Shown in pieces: positions 18,513 through 26,468 of a stretch of DNA of 64,000 nucleotides (within the stretch, counting starts at the first letter, position 1; the number at the start of each line of letters is the position of its first letter). The DNA comes from Psychrobacter sp. I-STPA10 (lineage in GTDB: Bacteria; Pseudomonadota; Gammaproteobacteria; Pseudomonadales; Moraxellaceae): positions 62,001 to 126,000 of the forward strand of contig NZ_VFYU01000025.1 in the NCBI RefSeq assembly GCF_021012795.1, written 5' to 3'. The translations under genes were made by a program, and so were the position numbers. Below the pieces are notes generated by a model. It saw nothing but the letters and a program-made list of their open reading frames with translations, was not told where the DNA came from and made no database searches.

Positions 18513-18800
18513 CAAACAACAAAACCGCACAGCTTACGCCATACGGTTTTCGTTGTTAACCAGTCCATGTTAAATACCAAGCAAAACATTCAATCCTAGA
18601 ATATTTTATGATACAGGGTATCTTACCCTTGACACATCGTCTTTATCCTTAGTTACGGTTAACTTTATGTATCAACTACATTAAGTTACTCAATCCTTGA
18701 GTGATATTCCTTTATCCCGTGAACACATCATCGCAAATTTACAGGGTAGGCGTAAGACGTAAAAGCGTCAATGCATGTAAGCATATGCTTACATGCATTG
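18513..18800 (-). repeat. 280-300-bp structured repeat, copy B
   Basis: Same order of blocks as copy A. The terminal stem at 18521-18550 carries GTAA in place of the GAAA loop, so a GNRA tetraloop is preserved on the minus strand only. The other end is a perfect 32-bp palindrome (18769-18800) centred on the shared GTAAGCATATGCTTAC. The internal hairpin is GGGTA-AGA-TACCC, differing from copy A by a pairing-preserving change. It starts 52 nt downstream of the Spy-like gene stop (minus strand). Confidence 0.75.
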
Positions 18801-18851
18801 AGCAGGTTATTTTTATTTATTTTTTTGCTTTATAAATCAAAAATTTAGACA

Positions 18852-19445
18852 TTAGTTAAACATTGGCATACCGCCACCAAATCCACCACCGAATCCCCCT
18901 GCAAATCCACCGCCAAAGCCTCCTTTACCAAAACCGCCACCAAATCCACCTCGGAAACCTTGGCGATTCTCACGCATGGCTTTGAACTTTTCACTTAATT
19001 TTTCACGTTGCTCAGCGGTAAGTATTTGGCTGATTGAGCGTTGCACTTCGATACGTTTCTTAAAACGCTCTTTGGCTTTGTCAGCTTGTTTTTCTGCCAG
19101 CTCATTTAGTAAGTTAGGATCAACGTGGTCGCTATTAACTAACTGCTGTATTTGTGTCTGCATTTGTTCGTTTTCAGATAGCCACTGCTCGCGGTTATCT
19201 TGGAATTTGTCAAAGTTTTGTTGTATAACCTCTGCAATTTGGGCTTGTTGGCTGTCGGTTAGTTCTAATTCGTCAGCCATTTTTTTCATGATTCGATTAA
19301 ACATAAAATTACCTCTGATACTTTGTGATTGGGCTTGCTGTTGTGTGGATTGTTGGTTTGATGTTTCGGCATTGACAACACCACTGGTAACGACAGCAAG
19401 TAAACCAGATGTTGCTAATACGGTGGCGGTGATAAGTTTTTTCAT
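18852..19445 (-). CDS. Spy/CpxP-family periplasmic protein with Gly-rich tail
   Basis: Periplasmic chaperone-like protein expected to sense or buffer envelope stress. It is 197 residues. It has a signal peptide MKKLITATVLATSGLLAVVT with cleavage near VVNAET, then a helical domain with two LTxxQ motifs (ELTDSQQAQIAEVI and ILTAEQREKLSEKF), the mark of Spy/CpxP proteins. The last 35 residues are a GGFGGG repeat ending MPMFN, not seen in E. coli Spy or CpxP. A good ribosome binding site AAGGAAAA precedes the ATG. It is divergent from a CpxR-like regulator, as cpxP is from cpxRA. Confidence 0.85.
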   Translation of the reverse strand: MKKLITATVLATSGLLAVVTSGVVNAETSNQQSTQQQAQSQSIRGNFMFNRIMKKMADELELTDSQQAQIAEVIQQNFDKFQDNREQWLSENEQMQTQIQQLVNSDHVDPNLLNELAEKQADKAKERFKKRIEVQRSISQILTAEQREKLSEKFKAMRENRQGFRGGFGGGFGKGGFGGGFAGGFGGGFGGGMPMFN

Positions 19446-19741
19446 AACAGTTTTCCTTGGCTGTATAACTTGAGGTTATAAAATGATTGGGACATTTTAT
19501 TGGTTAGTTTATTTCAACAATCATTGTTTGCATGATTGGCATCATTGGCTTAGTAAGTCGTTTGTGTTCTGCTTATAAGCATATGCCCTGTTGACAAAAT
19601 CTATAATAAGACAATGTGACGTTGCGTACTTTTATGAAACTTTAAGAAAGGTAACGATTGCCATATCCTTGCTTATGCGGACAAAAAATTTGCTAAACTG
19701 TCTTTTAACAGATTTCTTATTTATTGAGTTGAGGACACACC

Positions 19742-20443
19742 ATGCCCCATATTTTGCTTGCTGATGATGATGAGGAATTAACGCAGTTATTGGTAGAATA
19801 TTTAGCCAATCATGCGGTCACTTGCGACTGTGTGCATGATGGGGAGCAGGCTCTTAGCCAGTTACAGACGCAAACTTATGATTTGTTGGTGCTCGATATT
19901 ATGATGCCTAAGTTAGATGGCTTGCAGGTGCTACGACAGCTACCGACCCTTTATGCCAGTACAAACACTGCACCCATACCTGTGATTATGCTTACTGCCA
20001 AAGGTGATGAGATTGACCGTATCGTTGGGCTTGAGCTGGGAGCTGATGATTATATTAGTAAGCCTTGCAATCCTCGTGAGCTGTTGGCACGTATTAATGC
20101 GGTTATCAAACGTACTACCATAACGCCCCATGCTGTGAGTGTTGATAATACGCCTCTGCCTGACAGCCGTTTGCACCTTGACCCCATTCAGCGGACTTGC
20201 TTGGTTGATGAGCAGGCGTTGCAATTAACTGGCACTGAGTTTGATTTGTTATTGGCGTTGTTGCGTCAAAAAGGTTCGGTGGTCAGTAAGGAGTGGCTGT
20301 CTGAAACGGTGCTACAGCGTGAACTACAGCCATTTGACCGTAGCCTTGATGTGCATGTGTCCCGCTTAAGAAAAAAGCTACAACCCTTTCATGATGAGCC
20401 GATTAAAGCCATTCGTGGCAAAGGCTATCAGTTGGTATTGTGA
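19742..20443 (+). CDS. OmpR-family response regulator (CpxR-like)
   Basis: DNA-binding response regulator of 233 residues. The receiver domain (1-120) has the acidic pocket DDDEE at 8-12, the phosphoacceptor Asp52 in LVLDIMMPK, and the conserved Thr/Lys in MLTAKGDEID. The C-terminal winged helix (140-233) has LTGTEFDLLLALLRQKGSVVS and SLDVHVSRLRKKL. The domain layout and neighbours (histidine kinase overlapping by 4 nt, Spy/CpxP-like gene divergent) point to a CpxRA-type envelope-stress system. The start follows GAGGA by six bases. I see no convincing CpxR box in the 296-bp divergent region. Confidence 0.9.
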   Translation: MPHILLADDDEELTQLLVEYLANHAVTCDCVHDGEQALSQLQTQTYDLLVLDIMMPKLDGLQVLRQLPTLYASTNTAPIPVIMLTAKGDEIDRIVGLELGADDYISKPCNPRELLARINAVIKRTTITPHAVSVDNTPLPDSRLHLDPIQRTCLVDEQALQLTGTEFDLLLALLRQKGSVVSKEWLSETVLQRELQPFDRSLDVHVSRLRKKLQPFHDEPIKAIRGKGYQLVL

Positions 20444-22047
20444 TGATAAAATTAACTAAAAAATTGGCTTTTTTGCCGTCGTTATCGTTATTTTGGCGAT
20501 TGTTTTTGGGGTTGTTAATCATATTATTGACCACTTCTGCGTTGTCATTTGCGATTGCACGTGGGCTAACTGCTCAAGAAATCGCCAAACGTATGGATAA
20601 GCAAATTGATACCTTGTTAATCCTACGACAACAGCTTGTTGAGTATTTACAAGCAGGTGATTTGTCAGCGGTTCAGCAAATGTATGCCGAAAATCATCAG
20701 CAGTTACGCCAAATACAGGTGATTGATGCTCAAGGTATGGTGATTTTTCCCTCTTATCACCAGCCAATCAGCCAAACAGCCAACCAATCAACTAGCCAGC
20801 CAGATGTTGTGGTTAATAACCACAATGACAATCTGGCAGATGATAATTCGCAACCATATCCAGCAAACGGCAAAAGTCCAGCAAATTCCCCTGATTTTCC
20901 AACGTTTTTTCCACAAAATAATGATTTTTATCAAAACCGTCCTGAGTTGGCAGATATCAAGGTAAATTCAGCCAATGGTCAGGTTTATACCATTGAGCTA
21001 CAGCCACAGTTGCCATTTCCAGAGTTGATGGCACTATACCGTAGCAATTTTGGCGTGCGTTTTTTGATTATTCTTATCTTTGTGGTGGCAGTGTGTTTTT
21101 GCTTAAGCCGTATTTTGACCCGCCGTATTCAACGGGTGCAACACAGCGTTCATCGTATGATGGCGGGGGATTATCAGGTAGATACGCAATTGATGCAGTT
21201 GGGTAATGATGAGTTTGGACAGTTGGCACAGGACATCGCCCATCTCTCTGAACGGCTGGCAGACAGTGAGCTGGCTCGTAAACAAATGCTAAGTGACATC
21301 TCGCATGAGTTACGCTCACCACTTGCCCGCCTTGAGATAGCCACTGAGCTTGCCCGAGATTTCTCGCCCAATGCAGGCAAATATCTTGACCGTATTCAAA
21401 AAGAAACGGCACGTATGAATGAGCTTATCGAACATATTATTCATATTCAGTCGCTACAAATGCAACGCTACGCCATATCCCAAGAGGAGCAACAGGCGGT
21501 TGATTTGGTCGAGTTAATCAATCAGATTGGGCAAGATGTGTGCTTTGAATTTCAAGACAAACAGATAAACTGGCAATGGCAATCGCCAACTTCGCAAAAG
21601 ACGCACAAAACACAAGACTCACACAATTTTATTATCATGGGGCAAGCAGAGCAGTTACACAGTGCCTTAGAAAATGTCATTCGTAATGCGTTTATGCACT
21701 CGCCAATGGGGGGCAGTGTCAAAGTAACCATGACATTAACAACGGCAACAACGACAATGGCTCAAACATTATCCTCACAACAGCCAAAACAATCCGCCAT
21801 TGTTATCAGTATCAGTGATACAGGCGAAGGGGTGGCAGAAAAAGATTTACAACGCATATTTCAGCCATTTGTGCGTTTGGATACTGCCCGCCACCGTAAA
21901 ACAGGGGGCTATGGCTTAGGGCTTGCCATTGTGCATGCAGTGGTTATGGCTCATCATGGGCAGATTCGGGCATATAATCGCACGGATACGCAGGGATTAA
22001 CCGTTGAGATTGAGTTGCCAGTTGCGGGCGTTGCTAAGGAGGAGTAG
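20440..22047 (+). CDS. Sensor histidine kinase (CpxA-like)
   Basis: Inner-membrane sensor kinase of 535 residues, overlapping the regulator gene by ATGA. TM1 is at about 15-35. A periplasmic sensor region of about 160 residues follows, containing an Asn/Gln/Ser-rich low-complexity stretch. TM2 is near 205-225, then a HAMP domain. The H-box SDISHELRSPLARLEIA places the phosphorylated His at 289. The N-box is ENVIRNAFMHSP, with G-boxes SDTGEGVAEKDLQRIFQPF and GYGLGLAIVHAVV. It likely phosphorylates the adjacent regulator. The periplasmic insert is larger and more disordered than in E. coli CpxA. Confidence 0.9.
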   Translation: MMIKLTKKLAFLPSLSLFWRLFLGLLIILLTTSALSFAIARGLTAQEIAKRMDKQIDTLLILRQQLVEYLQAGDLSAVQQMYAENHQQLRQIQVIDAQGMVIFPSYHQPISQTANQSTSQPDVVVNNHNDNLADDNSQPYPANGKSPANSPDFPTFFPQNNDFYQNRPELADIKVNSANGQVYTIELQPQLPFPELMALYRSNFGVRFLIILIFVVAVCFCLSRILTRRIQRVQHSVHRMMAGDYQVDTQLMQLGNDEFGQLAQDIAHLSERLADSELARKQMLSDISHELRSPLARLEIATELARDFSPNAGKYLDRIQKETARMNELIEHIIHIQSLQMQRYAISQEEQQAVDLVELINQIGQDVCFEFQDKQINWQWQSPTSQKTHKTQDSHNFIIMGQAEQLHSALENVIRNAFMHSPMGGSVKVTMTLTTATTTMAQTLSSQQPKQSAIVISISDTGEGVAEKDLQRIFQPFVRLDTARHRKTGGYGLGLAIVHAVVMAHHGQIRAYNRTDTQGLTVEIELPVAGVAKEE

Positions 22048-22058
22048 GAATTAGTCCT

Positions 22059-22601
22059 CTACTCTTCCAGCTTTTCTGCCAATGTCATAATAACGCGGTG
22101 CATCGCCTGAATGTCCTCTAATGCAATCCCCTCTGCTAACGCATTGACCCACGGAGTCTGACGCTGGTCAGCCTCATGGAAAATTTGCTGACCTTTGGCA
22201 GTAAGCACCACCAAATGTGCCCGCTGATGATGAGGATTTGGCTCAAACGCTACCAAGTCCTCTTTTGCCAAATCATTGACAATACGTTGCACATTTTGCC
22301 GACTGACCCCCATATCCCGAGCCAACCAAGACACAGGTTGCGGTTGCTCACTTGCCATAATCGTCCCCAGTACTTGCCAACGTGAACTGGTCATGCCAAG
22401 GTCAGCGACCAGTCTGTCGCCTGCGGTCAATACCCGACTGTTTAGCTTAAATAAATCAAGCATAAGATTGCTCAAAGCTGACCCTTCCGTCGTTCGTGAA
22501 TCGTCTGCTTGCTCGTCTGACTTGCCGTCCGACTTGTCGTCTGGTTTGTTTTTGCTGTGTGCTTTGTTGGAAGTTTTGTTGCTTGGTTTGTTGTGTGTCA
22601 T
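22059..22601 (-). CDS. MarR-family transcriptional regulator
   Basis: A 180-residue regulator with a disordered, highly charged N-terminus (about 40 residues rich in Lys, Asp, Ser) followed by the MarR winged helix. Recognisable parts are LGMTSSRWQVLGTIMASEQP, VSWLARDMGVSRQNVQRIVN and LVAFEPNPHHQRAHLVVLTAKG. It is convergent with the histidine kinase (11 bp gap) and divergent from a small membrane-protein gene. A palindrome overlapping the promoter of that neighbour (22898-22921) is a natural candidate for its operator. Confidence 0.9.
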   Translation of the reverse strand: MTHNKPSNKTSNKAHSKNKPDDKSDGKSDEQADDSRTTEGSALSNLMLDLFKLNSRVLTAGDRLVADLGMTSSRWQVLGTIMASEQPQPVSWLARDMGVSRQNVQRIVNDLAKEDLVAFEPNPHHQRAHLVVLTAKGQQIFHEADQRQTPWVNALAEGIALEDIQAMHRVIMTLAEKLEE

Positions 22602-22897
22602 TGCATATCACCATCATTGTTGCATCATCTGTTTGTTGTCAATCATTGTCGTAACTTGGCTTAATTGGACTTAACTTATCATAATTGAGTTTAACTTAAC
22701 CTAAATTACTGTTTTTCACTGCTTTTACTGCTTTCAATCACATCACTAAGTTAAGACAACAATGAACCATAAAAAAATTAAAAAAAATCACGCTGTATTT
22801 TCATTAAGCAACTCATTGATATTATGACCAATTTTATCAAAACATCGACCAAAGCAATCATTTTTTATCAGCTAACTTGCCATTTCTCTATCATTAC

Positions 22898-22929
22898 ATA
22901 TTGACATCATGTTGTCAATATGACATTAT
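22898..22929 (+). promoter_or_regulatory. Promoter with overlapping operator palindrome
   Basis: A -35 box TTGACA (22901-22906) and a -10 box CATTAT (22924-22929) are 17 bp apart. The -35 lies inside a perfect inverted repeat ATATTGACA-N6-TGTCAATAT (22898-22921). It points at the membrane-protein gene starting at 23068. Binding of the adjacent MarR protein here would block transcription. The rest of the 466-bp gap is AT-rich and shows no gene. Confidence 0.6.
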
Positions 22930-23067
22930 ATCACCATACAGCGGGTAAGGCGTGGTTTCCTGTAATGATTTGCTTATTTATCCTTATCATATAGCAACAG
23001 CTTGACTGCCCGCCCTTTTACACACCAAATTAGATTATTTTTATAGGTTTTTATAGGACAACTTTTG

Positions 23068-23529
23068 ATGAACCCAAAAATCATACACGCCATCGCAGGC
23101 ACGCTAGCTATGTTGATTATTGCTACATTTTGGACAACTACCACCATTTCTGAATTATTTTTAAGCGTCTCCGCTATCGTTGCGGTCAAGCATTATATTG
23201 CCTATTATGGCATTGCTTGCTTGGCGGTATGTATGGCGATGACAGGCGGGACAGGGAATTTTTTGAGCAAATCTCGCAAAGGCAGATTGATTACTGACAA
23301 GCAAAAACGCATGAAAATCATTGCTCTAAATGGGATTTGTGTCATGCTACCATCAGCGATATTTTTAAATTACAAAGCCAGCTCGGGGCAGTTTGATACC
23401 ATTTTTTATGTGGTACAGGTGATAGAATTAATGGTCGGTATTGTGCAATTAACTTTATTAGGCAAAAACTTTCAGGCAGGGTTAAAAATGGCCGGCAGAT
23501 TACGTAAAAAAAAACCCGCAGTAGCATAA
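23068..23529 (+). CDS. Small four-helix membrane protein, unknown function
   Basis: A 153-residue inner-membrane protein with about four hydrophobic segments (8-27, 38-60, 90-108, 118-137) and a basic C-terminus RLRKKKPAVA. A cytosolic basic loop between helices 2 and 3 reads SKSRKGRLITDKQKRMK. I do not recognise the family. The ATG at 23068 is chosen over an in-frame TTG three bases upstream. It has its own strong promoter with an operator-like palindrome, faces a MarR gene, and ends at a terminator. The arrangement suggests a MarR-controlled transport or stress protein, but this is inference. Confidence 0.75.
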   Translation: MNPKIIHAIAGTLAMLIIATFWTTTTISELFLSVSAIVAVKHYIAYYGIACLAVCMAMTGGTGNFLSKSRKGRLITDKQKRMKIIALNGICVMLPSAIFLNYKASSGQFDTIFYVVQVIELMVGIVQLTLLGKNFQAGLKMAGRLRKKKPAVA

Positions 23530-23580
23530 GCTGATAAGCTGATAAGCTGATATCAGCAAATTATCACTTATCTTATCTAT

Positions 23581-23612
23581 AAAAACCGTATGGCAGATGT
23601 CATGCGGTTTTT
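23581..23612 (+). terminator. Rho-independent terminator
   Basis: AAAAACCGTATG pairs with CATGCGGTTTTT around an 8-nt loop, 51 bp past the membrane-protein stop. Three tandem TAAGCTGA units (23527-23550) lie between. The stem is nearly the same sequence as the terminal stem of the structured repeat, but on the opposite strand, and copy C begins 30 bp later. Confidence 0.85.
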
Positions 23613-23641
23613 GTTATATCTATAAATATTATTCTTTAACG

Positions 23642-23938
23642 CAAACAACAAAACCGCACAGCTTTCGCCATACGGTTTTCATTGTTTACTATCCTTAGTA
23701 ATTGTTACTTTAGTAACTATCAACAATACTTCGTCCTGAAATATTAATGATATTGGGTATCCTACCCTTGTCTTACCTACTTACAATTTTATCCTTACTA
23801 CGGTCAACTTTATGTATCAACTACATTAAGCCTCTCAATCCTTGAGTCATCGTCCTTGATGCCGTAAATCTATAATCGCAAATTTGCAGGATTAGCGTAA
23901 GTCGCCAAAGCGTCATTGCATGTAAGTATATGCTTACA
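23642..23938 (-). repeat. 280-300-bp structured repeat, copy C
   Basis: Third copy, with the GAAA-capped terminal stem at 23650-23679 and the far-end palindrome (GTAAGTATATGCTTAC, one mismatch) at 23923-23938. Shared internal blocks include ATGTATCAACTACATTAAG, CTCAATCCTTGAG and ATCGCAAATTTGCAGGAT. Here the upstream minus-strand side is the csbD promoter region, so unlike copies A and B it does not follow a minus-strand gene. About 15 bp longer than copy A because of an insertion near 23705. Confidence 0.75.
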
Positions 23939-24144
23939 AAACTAGACTCATTACTTATGATTTATTAACTTCACTAGAAAGACTCTTAAAATATTTATAT
24001 ATCTTTAACAATTTATACATTGCATATACAGACTTATTCTAAAACTAGCGTTAGGATAAAGTTATCAATTAATTATTTAATTGGTAAAAGTTATATGAAA
24101 TTAATATAAACAATCATAAGTGATGATCTCCAAGGAGTTATATA

Positions 24145-24426
24145 ATGAATAAAGATACTTTAAAAGGTGAGTGGAAACAATTACGGGGCAGTGTTAAACA
24201 GAAATGGGCTGATCTGACTGATGATGATTTGGCACATGTTGATGGCAGCTTTGACAAACTAGTTGGTAAAATCCAAGAGCGCTATGGTCATCTTAAAGAT
24301 GAAGTAGAAACTCAAGTCAATGAGTGGCTCAGTAAAGCCCATCATGATGATAAACGTGTTGATGATGATGTGACTGTCAATACCAATACCACCGTTGATC
24401 CGACAACACCTGACAGCAAAGTCTAA
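24145..24426 (+). CDS. CsbD family stress-response protein
   Basis: A 93-residue, hydrophilic cytosolic protein of the CsbD family. The core is NKDTLKGEWKQLRGSVKQKW followed by WADLTDDDLAHVDGSFDKLV and GKIQERYG, standard CsbD sequence. The C-terminal 25 residues are Asp/Thr/Val-rich and disordered. CsbD proteins are induced by general stress; the biochemical role is unknown. AAGGAG lies seven bases before the ATG. It is monocistronic with its own terminator. Confidence 0.92.
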   Translation: MNKDTLKGEWKQLRGSVKQKWADLTDDDLAHVDGSFDKLVGKIQERYGHLKDEVETQVNEWLSKAHHDDKRVDDDVTVNTNTTVDPTTPDSKV

Positions 24427-24475
24427 TTAATAAATACAATAACAACCCATGGTTTGTTTACTATAATCATTCCAT

Positions 24476-24507
24476 AAAAGGGTGTTGAGAAATCAGCACC
24501 CTTTTTT
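24476..24507 (+). terminator. Rho-independent terminator after csbD-family gene
   Basis: GGGTGTTGA pairs with TCAGCACCC around GAAA (one GU pair), followed by TTTTTT, 50 bp past the stop. Confidence 0.92.
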
Positions 24508-24590
24508 GTTATATGACTGCTCATACAGACAGTATGTGACTTAAACTTAAATTTTCACTTAAACTTGTTTTTTATCATTAAGGTATGACT

Positions 24591-25172
24591 ATGCAAACTT
24601 TAAAAAAATCTATTTTTTCAGCAACAACCACGCTCCTACTTACTGGTGCTTTAAGCATGGGACTGGTCACGAACAGCATGGCTTATGACCGCATCGAACG
24701 ACAAGTTTATAATGATGCTAATTTTGGTGCTATTACTCAAAATATTCGCCAATCACTACAACAAAAAGGTTATCAAGTTATCAATATCAAAGCTGATGAC
24801 TATGATAACAAACCATCTGTAGAAGTCTATGCGAAAAAAGGTGGGCAAGCTTATGAATTTATCTATAGTTATCCTAGCCTAAAAGTACTAGAGTCAAAAC
24901 AAAAAACATGGTCACAGTTATGGAATGATGACAACCAGCCTGATTTAGATGACAAAATCAAAAAATCAGTATATGAAGATAGCAATTTTGACTCTATCAA
25001 ACAAAAAGCTATCCAAAAGCTAAGCAATATGGGCTATACGGTTGAAGATATTGATGTCGATGATTATCGTCAAAAACCTGTTTTGGAGATTGAAGCTAAA
25101 CGCGGTTCACAAGACTATGATATCAAGCTAAGCTATCCTGACTTACAAATTATCAAAATTGAGGAAGATTAA
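24591..25172 (+). CDS. Secreted protein with two PepSY-like repeats
   Basis: A 193-residue exported protein. The signal peptide MQTLKKSIFSATTTLLLTGA ends near NSMA. Two tandem homologous domains follow, each of the form YNDANFGAITQNIRQSL / YEDSNFDSIKQKAIQKL, a GY..I.I..DDY..KP.. strand, and YDIKLSYPDLQIIKI at the end. This is the PepSY-like pattern found in periplasmic inhibitor or sensor modules. The ATG at 24591 has AAGG seven bases upstream and is preferred to 24585. Function unknown; the location after csbD is compatible with stress expression. Confidence 0.72.
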   Translation: MQTLKKSIFSATTTLLLTGALSMGLVTNSMAYDRIERQVYNDANFGAITQNIRQSLQQKGYQVINIKADDYDNKPSVEVYAKKGGQAYEFIYSYPSLKVLESKQKTWSQLWNDDNQPDLDDKIKKSVYEDSNFDSIKQKAIQKLSNMGYTVEDIDVDDYRQKPVLEIEAKRGSQDYDIKLSYPDLQIIKIEED

Positions 25173-25230
25173 TTCGTTACCTCTTCTTATAGACAGACGA
25201 CAATACCAGCTTAGCAAAAAATTGATAAAA

Positions 25231-25257
25231 AAAAGCCCACAGAAATATTTCTGTGGG
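25231..25257 (-). terminator. Hairpin with T-run on the minus strand
   Basis: CCCACAGAAAT and ATTTCTGTGGG form an 11-bp perfect stem. The T-run lies only on the minus-strand side (A-run at 25227-25234 on plus). It follows a plus-strand gene, so its orientation is unexpected; it may still act as a 3' stability hairpin. Confidence 0.5.
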
Positions 25258-25299
25258 TTGAGGAAAAGCAAAGCTGTTTTATTCTTTTATTGGTCATTA

Positions 25300-25322
25300 G
25301 GATAGCCGCAATACGGCTATCC
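25300..25322. other. Perfect 9-bp hairpin
   Basis: GGATAGCCG-CAATA-CGGCTATCC, with no T-run on either side. It lies in the 420-bp gap between the PepSY-like gene and pgsA, which otherwise shows only AT-rich sequence. Possible mRNA leader or processing structure; function unknown. Confidence 0.4.
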
Positions 25323-25593
25323 TTAGCCAACCCTATAATTTTAAACAATCAGAGTTTCAGTAAACAGATGTACCTATTATATATCTAAGTGCTAAAAAAT
25401 GAATGAGATGAATTACATTAATTTACGTTTGAATTGCTTTTACAACAGTGACATATTTTGTTAAATTTTGATGAAGATAATCCAAGCTTGTATATCCAGT
25501 TCATATTTATCCTTGAAAAATGCTAAGCTATACCTATAGTAAGTTACAAATTCTTTGATGACTGTACCCACAGTCTGATTCTAATGGATAACC

Positions 25594-26256
25594 ATGACCA
25601 ATAATACTGACTCTACACCTGCCAGCAAAAGTGTCTTTAATCTACCCAATAACCTCACCATTGCCCGTATTGTTATGATACCGCTGTTTGTCGCCATCGC
25701 TTATTGGCCACCTGCTTTGGGTATTGGTGAACCCATGATTTCCAATAATGCTATTGCCAATATTGGCATGAATATGAACGCCTTTAGCGATAGCTTTTTG
25801 CGTCATATTCTACTGACACTTTTGTTTGTCTTGGCTGCTATTACCGACTGGCTCGATGGCTATCTGGCACGGCGAATGAATATCACTTCAGCATTTGGAC
25901 GTTTTTTAGACCCTGTGGCTGATAAGTTGATGGTCGCAGCCGCTCTTATTGTACTGGTGCAATGGCACCCTAATATCATTATGGCGATTGCAGCAATTGT
26001 GATTATTTCACGAGAAATTGCAGTCTCGGCTTTGCGTGAGTGGATGGCGGAGCTTGGCAATCGTACCAGCGTGGCTGTCTCTTATGTGGGTAAGCTCAAA
26101 ACCACTTTTCAGATGATTGCCATTATTGTGCTATTACTCAACTGGCAGGCACTTGAAATTGTCGGTTATGTCTTAATGGTTGCAGCAGTGATACTGACAC
26201 TATGGTCGATGATGATTTATCTTAGAGTGGCATGGCCTTATTTAAAACAAGGGTAA
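25594..26256 (+). CDS. pgsA: Phosphatidylglycerophosphate synthase
   Basis: CDP-diacylglycerol--glycerol-3-phosphate 3-phosphatidyltransferase, the committed step to phosphatidylglycerol and cardiolipin, in the inner membrane. It is 220 residues with about five helices. The CDP-alcohol phosphotransferase motif D-G-x2-A-R-x8-G-x3-D-x3-D is present in DGYLARRMNITSAFGRFLDP and VADKL. The N-terminus NLPNNLTIARIVMIPLFV is typical. A loop of about 25 residues (PPALGIGEPMISNNAIANIG and following) is inserted between helices 1 and 2. There is a TIR element 2 bp after the stop. Confidence 0.94.
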   Translation: MTNNTDSTPASKSVFNLPNNLTIARIVMIPLFVAIAYWPPALGIGEPMISNNAIANIGMNMNAFSDSFLRHILLTLLFVLAAITDWLDGYLARRMNITSAFGRFLDPVADKLMVAAALIVLVQWHPNIIMAIAAIVIISREIAVSALREWMAELGNRTSVAVSYVGKLKTTFQMIAIIVLLLNWQALEIVGYVLMVAAVILTLWSMMIYLRVAWPYLKQG

Positions 26257-26257
26257 G

Positions 26258-26364
26258 TATAGTCAACGAACTTGATAACTATTATGGTGTTAGGCTCGTT
26301 TGCTATACAACTGTACTATCTGCTCTCGCCTGCATTGTACCAGTTTATAATTTCGCTAACTATA
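26258..26364. repeat. 107-bp TIR element (MITE-like)
   Basis: Starts TATAGTCAACGAACTTGATA and ends TTCGCTAACTATA; nearly identical in length and sequence to the copy at 6224 and in the same orientation. It begins one base after the pgsA stop codon, so it supplies the pgsA 3' UTR. Confidence 0.8.
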
Positions 26365-26402
26365 AATGCTATCCAATCAATCCATGATAAATTTGCATAA
26401 AA

Positions 26403-26436
26403 AAAGTGGCTCAATATTTTACTATTGAGCCACTTT
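26403..26436. terminator. Bidirectional terminator
   Basis: AAAGTGGCTCAATA pairs perfectly with TATTGAGCCACTTT around a 6-nt loop. It lies between convergent pgsA and the PNPOx-like gene. Confidence 0.88.
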
Positions 26437-26468
26437 GTTATTCGCTATTATTAACTGTCATTCATTTG

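Noticed and set aside
18976..19473. 165-codon open frame on the plus strand opposite the Spy-like gene
   Set aside because: Cys/Ser/Leu-rich shadow of a helical Gln/Lys-rich protein; no ribosome binding site or family match.
19446..19741. CpxR box in the Spy-like/CpxR-like divergent region
   Set aside because: No convincing GTAAA-N5-GTAAA tandem is present; a looser match would be over-reading.
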